This document shows, one piece after another, positions 7,785 through 16,075 of a DNA stretch of 25,360 nucleotides. Source of the DNA: Caldithrix sp. (GTDB taxonomy: Bacteria; KSB1; UBA2214; DYKH01); the NCBI GenBank assembly GCA_020722685.1, contig DYKH01000074.1:1-25360 (forward strand). Direction: 5' to 3'. Positions within the stretch are counted from its first letter, which is position 1; each line of letters opens with the position of its first letter. The notes beneath the pieces were generated by a model, which was given only the letters and a program-made list of their open reading frames with translations, had not been told where the DNA came from and did no database searches. A program made the translations under genes and the position numbers.

Positions 7785-8205
7785 TTAGGTACTCGCTACT
7801 CCCGCCATTATCACTTTCTTAGAAAACGAAGCCGGGGCCGAAGCTGTTGAAACACTATTGGCAAGGGCTGAGACCGCAGATATCAATATCTCTTTGTCCC
7901 TTGTGACATTTACTGAAGCTCATTGCATCACGATTCAGAAGAAAGGAAAAGACTTTGCTTTGGAAAGGATCCACTCGTTAGAGACGTTACCAGTTAAGCG
8001 TGGCGAATCCGATGCGGCAATTGGGAAAACCGCCGGAGAACTAAAAGCCGCTCATCGTATCTCCTTTGCCGATGCCTGGATTGCCGCTCTGGCAAGCAAT
8101 AAAAATGCGACCCTGGTTCATAAAGACCCTGAATTCGAATGTCTTGAAAGTCAGATGACAGTTTTAAAACTGCCGTATAAAATAGTATCAGCATCAAAGT
8201 CGTGA
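7774..8205 (+). pseudogene. PIN-domain (VapC family) toxin, disrupted
   Basis: Read from the GTG at 7774, the protein is MKDN, stop (TAG at 7786-7788), then VLATPAIITFLENEAGAEAV and a full PIN domain to position 143. PIN RNases of this type begin NYVLDTPAI..FLENE. So a Tyr codon has become TAG and the first catalytic Asp (expected at position 8) is Ala. The other acidic residues are present: Glu48 in TFTEAH, Asp100 in SFADAWIAALA and Asp118 in VHKDPEFE. A gene caller would start at the TTG at 7858, losing the first strand. The partner antitoxin directly upstream is also broken. Decayed TA module most likely. Confidence 0.8.
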
Positions 8206-8613
8206 TCGAAAATCCAATTATGCCTTGCTACCTTATCGCTGCCAGTTGAACATGCCCTTTCTGGTGCCAAGCTTTGAGAGGGTTTCTTGTTAAAAGCGCG
8301 CTTTTGCAATGGATTCAGCGCCGCGATCCGCAGGTGGAATTGGGCTGCGATGGGTTTTTCGCTCCAGGAGACGAAACTAAAACAAAAATACCTGCACCTT
8401 CCCGGAAACGACGAGCTCTCTGGAAGAATAGATTAGCCCAGGAACAAGAGAATAAGAATTGTAATCAATCACGGGGTGTCTTGCCAGTGCCGTCATTCCT
8501 GCGGATGCAGGAATCTCCTTTTCATGGCACGGCAGAAGGAGACCCGGCTGCATCGGCAGGGGTGATAGCACCCTGTTATCGGCTACGAAGAATTGAATAA
8601 TGGAGATTTTGCC
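8206..8613. other. Intergenic region with REP-like hairpin, no gene supported
   Basis: 408 bases between the PIN toxin and the GH28-like gene. An open frame across it would include PSFLRMQESP, the well-known mistranslation of a REP-type palindrome, so it is not a gene. The segment around 8440-8475 read on the minus strand is pyrimidine-rich with a hint of period 6, too decayed to call. Confidence 0.5.
8482..8534. repeat. REP-like nested inverted repeat
   Basis: Inner perfect stem ATTCCTGC (8495-8502) with GCAGGAAT (8507-8514) around loop GGAT. Outer arms TGCCAGTGCC (8482-8491) and GGCACGGCA (8526-8534) pair with one bulge. Palindromes with the core GTCATTCCTGC...GCAGGAAT are widespread dispersed intergenic elements in many bacteria. 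Confidence 0.8.
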
Positions 8614-10299
8614 ATGAACACTTTATCAATCCACAGAGGATATCAGGAGATTGCTTTGAAGCTGTTTTTGTTGCTGGGAGTTAGTTTTTATGCCTCCATC
8701 CTGTGCGCGGAGCCGGAAGTATTTCGGGTCACTGATTTCGGTGCGGTTGGCGACGGTGTAACGGTGAACACCCAAGCCATTCAGGCCGCCATCGATTCCT
8801 GCGCCCGGAAGGGCGGGGGCACAGTGGTCATTCCCAAGGGGACATTTCTGTCAGGAACGATCTATCTGAAAAATGGTGTCAACATCCATTTGGAACAGGG
8901 TGCAACCTTACTCGGCAGCCCAAACGTAGAAGATTACCCTCTTAACACATGCAACTTTCCATCATACTCGGATTCCTACGTCGGTCGCGCATTGATTTGG
9001 GGAGAGAACTTGAGCGATGTTGGCATCACCGGTCACGGCAAAATTGATGGACAGGGAGTTAAGTTCAGAGACAACCGGCCGGATCCGGACGAGTGGGCAA
9101 ACTTGGTCGCTTTCTATCGAGACACCACCCGCTACCGGCCGGAGCCGGGATACATCAACCGACCCTATCTCATTCGCTTCATCAGTTGCCGGAATGTGCG
9201 CATTGAAGATGTGACCCTCCTTAACTCGCCCATGTGGATGCAGCAGTATTTGAATTGCGATTTTGTGAGAATCCAAAACATCACGGTCTACAATCACGGT
9301 AGTCGCAACAACGACATGATCGACATTGATTGCAGCCGCAACGTGATCATCAGCGGCTGTTACGGCGATTCCGCCGACGACGGCATAACCTTGAAAAGCA
9401 CCGGCCCCCTGCCCACGGAAAACGTTACGATTTCGGATTGTGTGGTGAGCTCGTTTTGCAACGCCATCAAAATGGGGACCGAGTCTTCCGGTGGGTTCAA
9501 GAATATTACCATCTCGAATTGTGTCATCCGACCATCCGCTGAACCCAATGTGATCTATGGGCGGGCTGAAGGGCTTGCCGGCCTTGCGCTCGAGATTGTC
9601 GATGGCGGCTCTTTGGATGGGGTCACGATTTCCAATATTTCTATGAAAGGAACGACCGCGCCGATTTTCATGCGTTTGGGCAACCGCGCGCGGCCCTCTC
9701 AGCCCAATTTGCCCAGCCCAGCAGTGGGAGCTTTTCGCAACGTCATCGTCAGCAACATTGCTGCAACCGCGGCCGGCAATACCGGATGTTCTATCACAGG
9801 AATTCCCGATCAGGACATGGAAAATGTGACATTATCCAACATCAAAATTCATTTTGTCGGTGGCGGCTCGAAGGAGCAAAGCGAAGCCGTTGTGCCCGAG
9901 CACGAAAAGAAATATCCGGAAAGCACCATGTTCGGCGTATTGCCGTCGTATGGTTTTTATTGCCGTCATGTCAATGGTCTTAGTTTTCGCGATGTGACGC
10001 TCAGTTGTGAGCAGCCGGACCAACGGCCGGCATTCATTGGCGATGACGTGGAAAATCTCAAAGTGGATAACTTGAACGCTCAGGTCGAAACCAACGTGCT
10101 GGCCGAGATGGTCTTTCGGAACGTTCGCGGCGCCATGATTACCCACTGCAATCCGACCGCGACGACGTTTCTGCGCCTGCAAGACCATTGCGAGAACATC
10201 ACCCTGATTGGTAATGATTTCAGTCGGGTTCGGGAGATTTTCTCCCGCGGCGAAACAACCCCCAAGTCTGCCGTTTATGTTAGCAATAATCGCAGGTGA
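8614..10299 (+). CDS. Secreted GH28-like (polygalacturonase-type) beta-helix enzyme
   Basis: Right-handed parallel beta-helix protein of 561 residues. After a hydrophobic signal peptide (about 15-32, likely cleavage near LCAEPE) comes the Pectate_lyase_3/GH28 N-terminal motif FRVTDFGAVGDGVTVNTQAI, then GGGTVVIPKGTFLSGTIYLK. The acidic GH28 motifs are seen as NNDMIDID (Asn233, Asp234, Asp237) and GDSADDGITLKS (Asp255, Asp256). The canonical GHG and RIK motifs of polygalacturonases are not evident: the third motif region reads CNAIKMGTESSGGFKNITIS. It therefore belongs to a divergent GH28-type clade; pectic or related uronic glycans are plausible targets. ATG 8614 has GGAG upstream; a TTG seven codons earlier is less likely. 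Confidence 0.88.
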   Translation: MNTLSIHRGYQEIALKLFLLLGVSFYASILCAEPEVFRVTDFGAVGDGVTVNTQAIQAAIDSCARKGGGTVVIPKGTFLSGTIYLKNGVNIHLEQGATLLGSPNVEDYPLNTCNFPSYSDSYVGRALIWGENLSDVGITGHGKIDGQGVKFRDNRPDPDEWANLVAFYRDTTRYRPEPGYINRPYLIRFISCRNVRIEDVTLLNSPMWMQQYLNCDFVRIQNITVYNHGSRNNDMIDIDCSRNVIISGCYGDSADDGITLKSTGPLPTENVTISDCVVSSFCNAIKMGTESSGGFKNITISNCVIRPSAEPNVIYGRAEGLAGLALEIVDGGSLDGVTISNISMKGTTAPIFMRLGNRARPSQPNLPSPAVGAFRNVIVSNIAATAAGNTGCSITGIPDQDMENVTLSNIKIHFVGGGSKEQSEAVVPEHEKKYPESTMFGVLPSYGFYCRHVNGLSFRDVTLSCEQPDQRPAFIGDDVENLKVDNLNAQVETNVLAEMVFRNVRGAMITHCNPTATTFLRLQDHCENITLIGNDFSRVREIFSRGETTPKSAVYVSNNRR

Positions 10300-10599
10300 T
10301 GATATAGAGGCAAGTACAGACTCATCCATCGACGTTGATCAGGACGGGGCTTGCCGAAAAGGCGTGCTGACGCCAGAGAGTCAGCACGAGAACAAGGCAA
10401 AGCAGTCGTTAGGCAAGCTGGGGAATCGGATGTGTGATTTTGCGACGCGAGAGTTGGAGAGCCAAATTGAAGAAGATGAATTAAAGTATTTGGGCGAGCG
10501 TGTAAAACTATTGCTTGATCTGGCGAGAAGTTGTGAAGAGTGAATTCAGCAGGTTTTGAAAGAGCCAAAGAAATCCATGAAGAAGTAAAGTTGCATCCG
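10300..10599. other. Intergenic, possible coding remnant
   Basis: One + frame runs from within the 3' end of the GH28-like gene to a TGA at 10541-10543 and looks protein-like near its end: an in-frame ATG at 10430 begins MCDFATRELESQIEEDELKY... LLLDLARSCEE, an acidic amphipathic helix. No family is recognised and the ribosome site is poor. It may be a small gene or the tail of a lost one. Confidence 0.3.
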
Positions 10600-11004
10600 T
10601 TAAATTTGAATGCTTTGTTTCTGTAAATATTCTTCCGTGGCTTTTCGCAATACTAGCGATCGTTTTAAGCCCTTTTCTTTGCTGAACTGATCAACTTTGT
10701 TGAGAAGGTTGGCAGGAAAGACCACATTGAACTTTTTTGACTTTTCATAATGTTGCATGATATTTTCATCAACAGCAATAGGAACCAACTCTACATCGCT
10801 AAATTTGTTTCTTAGATCTTCATAAGAGGATGGTTCTTTGACAAATTGAGGTTCAGCATTGGCTAACCAGCCAGCAAGAACATCGCTGGCATTTTCCATT
10901 GCCTCGTTTTTGGTCCGCCCAAAAGTTACACAACCTTGAAGATCGGGAAATTCTACTTCGATAGCTTCAGTGGTTTTTCTGAAAACGGCATAATAGGATT
11001 TCAT
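10600..11004 (-). CDS. hicB: HicB-family antitoxin
   Basis: 134-residue protein with the HicB partial RNase H fold at the N terminus: YYAVFRKTTEAIEVEFPDLQGCVTFGRTKNEAMENASDVLAGWL. The pattern of a short strand, EFPDLxGCxTxG and a helix with Ala-rich AxEL-like register is diagnostic. The C terminus (FNVVFPANLLNKVDQFSKEKGLKRSLVLRKATEEYL) is a ribbon-helix-helix DNA-binding segment, so it likely autoregulates the operon. Its ATG overlaps the stop of the upstream hicA-like frame by ATGA, and GGAG lies in the last hicA codons. The gene order toxin then antitoxin is usual for hicAB. Confidence 0.9.
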   Translation of the reverse strand: MKSYYAVFRKTTEAIEVEFPDLQGCVTFGRTKNEAMENASDVLAGWLANAEPQFVKEPSSYEDLRNKFSDVELVPIAVDENIMQHYEKSKKFNVVFPANLLNKVDQFSKEKGLKRSLVLRKATEEYLQKQSIQI

Positions 11005-11189
11005 TCTTCTTTCTCCAAATCAGCGGTTTTTAGAATACTTTTTAATGTGCCAACCGGAATATCCCCTTTGTGACGGTGGACAGGAATGGGTGGAAAGCCC
11101 GGTTTTGTCCAAATATCATGTCTTCGGCCCGAATGTTTTTTGAAGCCGGCTTTTTTGAGTAATTTTTCGACCTCTCTTTTCGTCGTCCA
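11001..11189 (-). CDS. hicA: HicA-family toxin, start codon unclear
   Basis: The minus-strand frame reads WTTKREVEKLLKKAGFKKHS, then GRRHDIWTKPGFPPIPVHRH, then KGDIPVGTLKSILKTADLEKEE before TGA. HicA is an mRNA interferase with a dsRBD-like fold; the HDIW His matches the catalytic GSH-x-[IK]-[WY] position, and the VHRHKGDIPVGTLKSILK end is diagnostic. The frame has no ATG, GTG or TTG between the preceding stop and this segment. An AGCGAGGA ribosome-like site is followed at once by an ATG in the wrong frame. The nearest unusual option is ATT at 11204-11202. So hicA is probably 5'-damaged or uses a rare start. It is 4-base coupled to hicB. Confidence 0.7.
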   Translation of the reverse strand, partial: WTTKREVEKLLKKAGFKKHSGRRHDIWTKPGFPPIPVHRHKGDIPVGTLKSILKTADLEKEE

Positions 11190-11611
11190 TTCCTCGCTGC
11201 GAATGAAAAGTAGCGTGTTGTATTTATAAAGTCAAGTTGTTTCTTTGAAAGATATTTCCTCAATTGTAAGGAATGTGATACGGCAAGGTTTTGAACAAAC
11301 CAAAGGATAGGCTACTTGGAAAAGAAATAAATTCGTGGCGAAGGACGACAGCGGCGCTAACATAGATGTCGAGCGGACTTGGCAAGCAAGGCATGACATT
11401 CTGGGCGGTGAGGTTTTCATACTGCCGTCTTCAACCAACATCGTCTCCTGCTAGCCAAGCCGCTCACACCAACCTGAAAGCCGTCCGCCAAAGGTGGATC
11501 GACCGTGGCCGGATGCGTCCTGCATGACAGCTCCTGCATGACAGCTTATTTTCCGCAAGAAATTCGCATGCTGGAGCGTGGGAACAAGAAATGGAAAGAG
11601 GAGAGAAATCA
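11190..11611. other. Intergenic region upstream of the FAD oxidoreductase operon
   Basis: About 420 bases. A + frame from 11311 to a TAG at 11452-11454 gives a 47-residue protein-like string (KFVAKDDSGANIDVERTWQA...) without ATG or recognisable family, possibly a gene remnant. Two nearby copies of CTGCATGACAGCT/CCTGCATGACAGC occur at ~11519-11542. No promoter could be assigned with confidence. Confidence 0.35.
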
Positions 11612-12970
11612 ATGAATCGGAAATTCAACCGGCGTACCTTTGTCAAAAGCCTTTCCCTTGCCGGAGTGGCTTTTTCCGGCTTGCCGGGTTTTGGTTATGA
11701 TAAGGCAGAAATTAGAGCGAAAGGGAAAACCAAGGCCAAGCACTGGGATGTCATTGTCATCGGCGGCGGGCCAGGGGGCGTGCCGGCAGCGGTGTCCGCG
11801 GCGCGAAATGGCGCGCGCGTGCTGTTGGTGGAGCGCTACGGTTTTCTCGGCGGTATGGCCACCGCAGCCTTGGTGAATCCCTACATGAAATACAAAGCCG
11901 GAGAAACCGTCATCATTCGCGGGCTTTTTCAAGAATTCCTGGATAAACTACAAGGCGCCGAGGCCATTTTGTCGGATCGCCAGCACTTTGATGACGAGCC
12001 GATGAAACGGCTGTTGGATCGCTTCGTGTTGGAATCCGGCGCCGATCTTTTGCTGCACACTATGGCTATTGGCGTTTTGCAGAAAGGGCGTCGCATCAAG
12101 GCCGTGCGCGTCTTCCACAAGGGCGGCGTCGAGGACCTGAGCGCGGACATTTTTATCGACTCTACCGGTGACGGCGACCTTGCCGCCTGGGCCGGCGCCA
12201 AAGTCGAAATCGGACGTGAGAGTGATCACGCCTGCCAGCCCATGACCAGCGCTTTTCGCCTGGCCAACGTGGAGGTCGCGCGCATGCCCGACGGCAAGGA
12301 GATAAATCGTCTCTACGATGAGGCCAAAGCCAAAGGCGAGGTCACCAATCCGCGCGAAAACGTGCTCAAGTTCAAAACCGTGCATCCGGACGTGGTGCAT
12401 TTCAACACCACTCGCATCATCGGCGAAACTTCGCTGGACGGCTGGTCCATGACCCGGGCGGAGATCGAAGGCCGGCGACAGGTCGAGGAGATGGTCAAAT
12501 TCCTTACCAAGCATGTTACCGGATTCGAGAACGCCTACCTGATCAAGACTGGGACGCAAATCGGCGTGCGCGAATCTCGCCGTGTGATGGGCAAGTACGT
12601 CCTTACCGCAGACGACGTTTTGTCCGCCCGCCATTTCGAGGACGGCATCGCCTGCGCCTCCTACGACATCGACATTCACAATCCTTCCGGCGGCGGCACC
12701 GACATTCGTCGCCTGAAAGAAGGAACCTATTACCAAATTCCCTATCGCTGCTTGCTGCCCGAAGGCGTCGACAACCTCATTGTCGCCAGTCGCTGCATCT
12801 CAGCCGATCACGCCGCGCACTCGTCACTGCGGGTGATGCCCATCGTCTGGGCTTTAGGCCAAGCGGGCGGCACGGCGGCGGCGCTGTGTGTGAAGAAGAA
12901 AATTCTCCCCTCGGCTCTTGATGCGTCCGAGCTGAAAAGCTTGCTCACCGAACAAGGAGCCTTTGTGTGA
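11612..12970 (+). CDS. Tat-exported FAD-dependent oxidoreductase (FAD_oxidored type)
   Basis: 452-residue flavoprotein. The N terminus MNRKFNRRTFVKSLSLAGVA is a twin-arginine signal. The Rossmann FAD motif is VIVIGGGPGGVPAAVSAARNG (GGGPGG 51-56) with the ribose-binding Glu in VLLVERYGFLGGMAT. The C-terminal region VIVASRCISADHAAHSSLRV MPIVWALGQAGGTAAAL is typical of PF12831 proteins and completes the FAD site. The substrate is unknown; family members often sit beside sugar or polyol transporters. GAGGAGA precedes the ATG at 11612; an in-frame ATG seven codons earlier lacks such a site. Its stop overlaps the next GTG start by 4 bases, so it is translationally coupled to the sugar-binding protein. 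Catalysis outside the cytoplasm followed by uptake is the natural inference. Confidence 0.9.
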   Translation: MNRKFNRRTFVKSLSLAGVAFSGLPGFGYDKAEIRAKGKTKAKHWDVIVIGGGPGGVPAAVSAARNGARVLLVERYGFLGGMATAALVNPYMKYKAGETVIIRGLFQEFLDKLQGAEAILSDRQHFDDEPMKRLLDRFVLESGADLLLHTMAIGVLQKGRRIKAVRVFHKGGVEDLSADIFIDSTGDGDLAAWAGAKVEIGRESDHACQPMTSAFRLANVEVARMPDGKEINRLYDEAKAKGEVTNPRENVLKFKTVHPDVVHFNTTRIIGETSLDGWSMTRAEIEGRRQVEEMVKFLTKHVTGFENAYLIKTGTQIGVRESRRVMGKYVLTADDVLSARHFEDGIACASYDIDIHNPSGGGTDIRRLKEGTYYQIPYRCLLPEGVDNLIVASRCISADHAAHSSLRVMPIVWALGQAGGTAAALCVKKKILPSALDASELKSLLTEQGAFV

Positions 12971-14358
12971 ATCACCCGCTTGCTCGCCAAAGTGCTGCCA
13001 GGCTGACCGCTTTGATCACGGCGGCGAACCTGGCGGCGTGCCGTCTCAGTGGGCGCATCGCTGTTATTATGTTGACCGCTTACTTCTTCTCGTGCGCTCA
13101 GCCAAAGCACGACCGGCTTCGCTTCACGCATATTTTTGATGCACTGGCCGGGCCGCAAAATGTGCTCAACGTCGATTGGGTCAACAATCGTGTAGCGGCT
13201 TTTCAAAAGTTGGTTCCGCAGATCGGCGTGGAATTGGAGCAATGCAAGTGGGACGCCATCGACACCAAGTGCATGGCCGACTTTCGCTCCGGCATCGCCC
13301 ACGACGTGGTCATGTCCTCGCCCCAGCTCTTGGCGAAGCACAATCTGGTGGGAGATCTGATCGATTTGCAGCCGTTGCTGAATTGGAATGAGGAAGAAGA
13401 AAGAGAATTCGCCTGGAATCCTATGTGGCAAACCTGTCGTTTGGACGGCAAGTTGCTTGGCATGCCCATGGGCGCGCACACCCGCGTTTGCGCATATAAC
13501 AAAGAGATGTTTCGCCAAGCCGGTCTCGATCCGGAACAGCCACCGCGAGACTTGCAGGAATTGATAGACTATGCGCAGAGGCTCACTCGCGACGTGAACG
13601 GGGACGGCAAAACGGATGTTTGGGGTTTGGGCATCTATTTTGGCCCTTCGCGCGCCACTTTCGAGATATCCTTCTCGCCGTTGCTCTGGCATTTCGGCGG
13701 CAAAGCTTGGGATGAGGAAACCAAGCGAGCAACCTTTGCTTGCGAGGCAGGCGTCAAAGCCGTGGAGTTTTTACGCGATCTGATCTACAAGTACAAGGTC
13801 ACCCCTAGATGGGTTCTCGCCGGCACGTACGACGATGTGGTGTTGCGTTCCTTTTTGAATGAGAAAATCGCCATCGCTTGGGGTTGGGGCAGCTATTGGA
13901 TTCAAATCTTGGAAGAGGCCGGTTGGATTGCCGGTTGCGTTCCGCCGACGACCGAGGCCCGGACCTCAAAAGCGGGCATTTTTCTGACGCCCACAACGAA
14001 TCACGCACAATTTGTAAATTCCTGGACTTTATCGGTGCATAAGCTGACTGCTTGGCCGAATATCAGCGGTCGATTTCTGAAAACCTTGCTGGAACCCAAC
14101 GACCTGCTCGATGCCCCAGACGCCGGGTTGCCGGCGCAATTGTCAGTATGGCAGCGGCCGGAATTTCAAACCCCGTTTTACCAAGTTTGGTTCGAGGCGA
14201 TCAAGACCGGCCGGTCCATGCCCGCCACCGGCCACTTTGAAGAACTGGCGCAATGCATTAGCGCCGCTTTGCAGGAAATTATGGTGGAAAATGCCCCGGC
14301 AGCCGCAACTCTGCAAAAGTTTCAACAAGACTACAACAGTCGCTACGCCGGGGAATGA
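12967..14358 (+). CDS. Sugar ABC transporter substrate-binding protein (family 1), probable lipoprotein
   Basis: 463 residues. The N terminus has a long positively charged leader, then IAVIMLTAYFFSCAQ, a weak lipobox with Cys43 as likely lipid anchor. The body shows the SBP type 1 pattern: LDGKLLGMPMGAHTRVCAYNKEMFRQAGLDPEQPP with DLQELIDYAQRLT, and EKIAIAWGWGSYW. An EF-hand-like loop DVNGDGKTD (209-217) lies after the first lobe. The GTG start overlaps the oxidoreductase stop (GTGA) and has AAGGAG 7 bases upstream, which supports it over an ATG at codon 35. It feeds the two permeases that follow. The ligand is probably a mono- or oligosaccharide or derivative, not determinable here. Confidence 0.9.
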   Translation: MNHPLARQSAARLTALITAANLAACRLSGRIAVIMLTAYFFSCAQPKHDRLRFTHIFDALAGPQNVLNVDWVNNRVAAFQKLVPQIGVELEQCKWDAIDTKCMADFRSGIAHDVVMSSPQLLAKHNLVGDLIDLQPLLNWNEEEEREFAWNPMWQTCRLDGKLLGMPMGAHTRVCAYNKEMFRQAGLDPEQPPRDLQELIDYAQRLTRDVNGDGKTDVWGLGIYFGPSRATFEISFSPLLWHFGGKAWDEETKRATFACEAGVKAVEFLRDLIYKYKVTPRWVLAGTYDDVVLRSFLNEKIAIAWGWGSYWIQILEEAGWIAGCVPPTTEARTSKAGIFLTPTTNHAQFVNSWTLSVHKLTAWPNISGRFLKTLLEPNDLLDAPDAGLPAQLSVWQRPEFQTPFYQVWFEAIKTGRSMPATGHFEELAQCISAALQEIMVENAPAAATLQKFQQDYNSRYAGE

Positions 14359-14370
14359 GAGGGACGACCG

Positions 14371-15270
14371 ATGTCGAGAACCAGCATAAAAAAGCGCCCA
14401 ACACAAGCAGGGCATCCATCCGAGCCAATCGCCTATTTATTCGTCGCGCCGACGGTGCTGCTGATCGCTTTCTTTCTGATCTCGCCCATGCTGTCCGGCT
14501 TGTTCATGAGCCTGAACAAGACCAGTCTCTCCGGGATCACCAGTTTTGTCGGCTTGCGCAATTACCAATTCCTCCTCAGTGAAAGCCGCTTCCTGAACAA
14601 TCTTTTTCTCTCGCTTCTGTACGTCATCTGCAATCTCGGCATTTCGCTGCCGTTGGCTTACCTTTCGGCCTCGCTGCTGACCCGAAGAATGCGCGGCGCC
14701 GGACTGTTTCGCAGCATCTTTCTGCTGCCGTGGATTGTTGCGCCGGTGGTGAGCTCTTTGCTTTTCCGCTCCATGGTCGATCCCGCTTTCGGTCCTCTTA
14801 GTATGCTGTTGGAAAAGGTCAGCGGTCAGCAGCACGTCATGCTCACCGAGCCGTTCTGGGCCATGGCGACGATCATCTATCACAGCATCTGGCGCTCCTT
14901 GCCGTTTATGACGCTTTTCCTGGCGGCGGGCATGGCGATGATTCCCAAGGAATTCTACGAAGCCGCCAAAGTAGATGGCGCCGGGACTTGGACACAATTT
15001 CGCACCCTGACCTTGCCTTTGACCAAGATTCATCTCCTCATTGTCCTTCTGACCATCACCCTGTGGACCTTACAGGATGCGGAAACCGTATACGCCCTTA
15101 CCGAAGGCGGCCCCGGATACAGCACCGAGGTGATGGCCCTGCGACTTTTTAAGGAATCCTTCATCAACTTTGACCTCAACCGCGGCGCGACCTTGGGCGT
15201 CCTGCTGCTCTTGGTTGGGCTGGCTTTCATGATCTCTTACGCCCGAATCACTGCAAAGGAACAAGACTAA
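14371..15270 (+). CDS. Sugar ABC transporter permease, MalF/UgpA type
   Basis: 299-residue inner-membrane subunit with six predicted helices; the first begins at about residue 21 (IAYLFVAPTVLLIAFFLISP). The EAA loop that docks the ATPase is EFYEAAKVDGAGTWTQFRTLTLPL (about 194-217, with EAA at 197-199). GLRNYQFLL near residue 61 is the usual periplasmic motif of this family. ATG 14371 is 12 bases after the SBP stop, with GAGAGGG upstream. The next permease starts one base after its stop codon. There is no ATPase gene in the cluster, so a shared MsmK/MalK-type ATPase elsewhere is expected. Confidence 0.95.
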   Translation: MSRTSIKKRPTQAGHPSEPIAYLFVAPTVLLIAFFLISPMLSGLFMSLNKTSLSGITSFVGLRNYQFLLSESRFLNNLFLSLLYVICNLGISLPLAYLSASLLTRRMRGAGLFRSIFLLPWIVAPVVSSLLFRSMVDPAFGPLSMLLEKVSGQQHVMLTEPFWAMATIIYHSIWRSLPFMTLFLAAGMAMIPKEFYEAAKVDGAGTWTQFRTLTLPLTKIHLLIVLLTITLWTLQDAETVYALTEGGPGYSTEVMALRLFKESFINFDLNRGATLGVLLLLVGLAFMISYARITAKEQD

Positions 15271-15271
15271 A

Positions 15272-16075
15272 ATGCGCATTCTCCGCAAGTGGATCGTCTA
15301 CCTCCTGTACGCCCTGTTCTCCCTATTCGTCCTCTTTCCTTTTTTGTGGGGGCTGCGCACCTCTCTGGCCGAGCAACTTGACCCGCGCCTGATACCTGCA
15401 CATTTTACCTTGCGACACTATCAGGCATTGTTGAGTCGCCCGGACTTTTTTCTTTACCTGCGAAACAGCTTGGCCGTGGCCTCGGCGTCCATTTTAATCA
15501 CGTTGGTCATTTCCGCATTGGGCGGCTATGCCTTGGCACGATTGCGCTTTAAAGGAAAAAACATGGGAGGATTGCTGCTGATTTTGCCGCTGTTGCCGCC
15601 GGTGGCCATCCTCGTACCCTTGATCACCTATTTTCAGCGACTGGGACTCTACAACACCCTTTCGGCCGTGATCGTCGCCAATGTGGTATTTAGCCTGCCG
15701 CTGACGGTGTGGATGATGCGCAATTTCATCGTCAGTAATCCCGTGGAGATTGAGGAATCGGCTCGGATCGATGGCTGCTCGCGGTGCCGGCTGCTGTTTA
15801 GCATTGTTCTACCGATGGTCGGTCCGGGCCTGGTTGCAGTCGCACTATTTGTCTTTATCAATTCTTGGAACACCTACCTCTTCGCCTTTGCCCTGACCAG
15901 CTCCCAATCTCTGCGAGTGATTCCGCAAGGAATCTTGGCCTTTTTGGGAACCTGGGGAACCTATTGGGGCGGATTGTGCGCCGCCGGCATCCTGGCGCTG
16001 ATTCCGCCGGTCGCGCTCTTTCTAGTTTTTCAGAAATGGTTCATCGCCGGGGTGTTTGGGTATCCGTTGAAGTAG
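15272..16075 (+). CDS. Sugar ABC transporter permease, MalG/UgpE type
   Basis: 267 residues, six predicted helices, partner of the preceding permease. The start MRILRKWIVYLLYALFSLFV and the segment LGGYALARLRFKGK are standard for the MalG group. The EAA loop is EIEESARIDGCSRCRLLFSIVLP (about 159-181), with Glu-Ser-Ala in place of Glu-Ala-Ala. It is the last gene of the operon. Its TAG stop lies inside a 28-base palindrome that may serve as terminator or as a dispersed repeat. Confidence 0.95.
   Translation: MRILRKWIVYLLYALFSLFVLFPFLWGLRTSLAEQLDPRLIPAHFTLRHYQALLSRPDFFLYLRNSLAVASASILITLVISALGGYALARLRFKGKNMGGLLLILPLLPPVAILVPLITYFQRLGLYNTLSAVIVANVVFSLPLTVWMMRNFIVSNPVEIEESARIDGCSRCRLLFSIVLPMVGPGLVAVALFVFINSWNTYLFAFALTSSQSLRVIPQGILAFLGTWGTYWGGLCAAGILALIPPVALFLVFQKWFIAGVFGYPLK

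Noticed and set aside
8274..8600. 108-residue open frame
   Set aside because: It contains PSFLRMQESP, the typical mistranslation of a REP palindrome, and has no start context.
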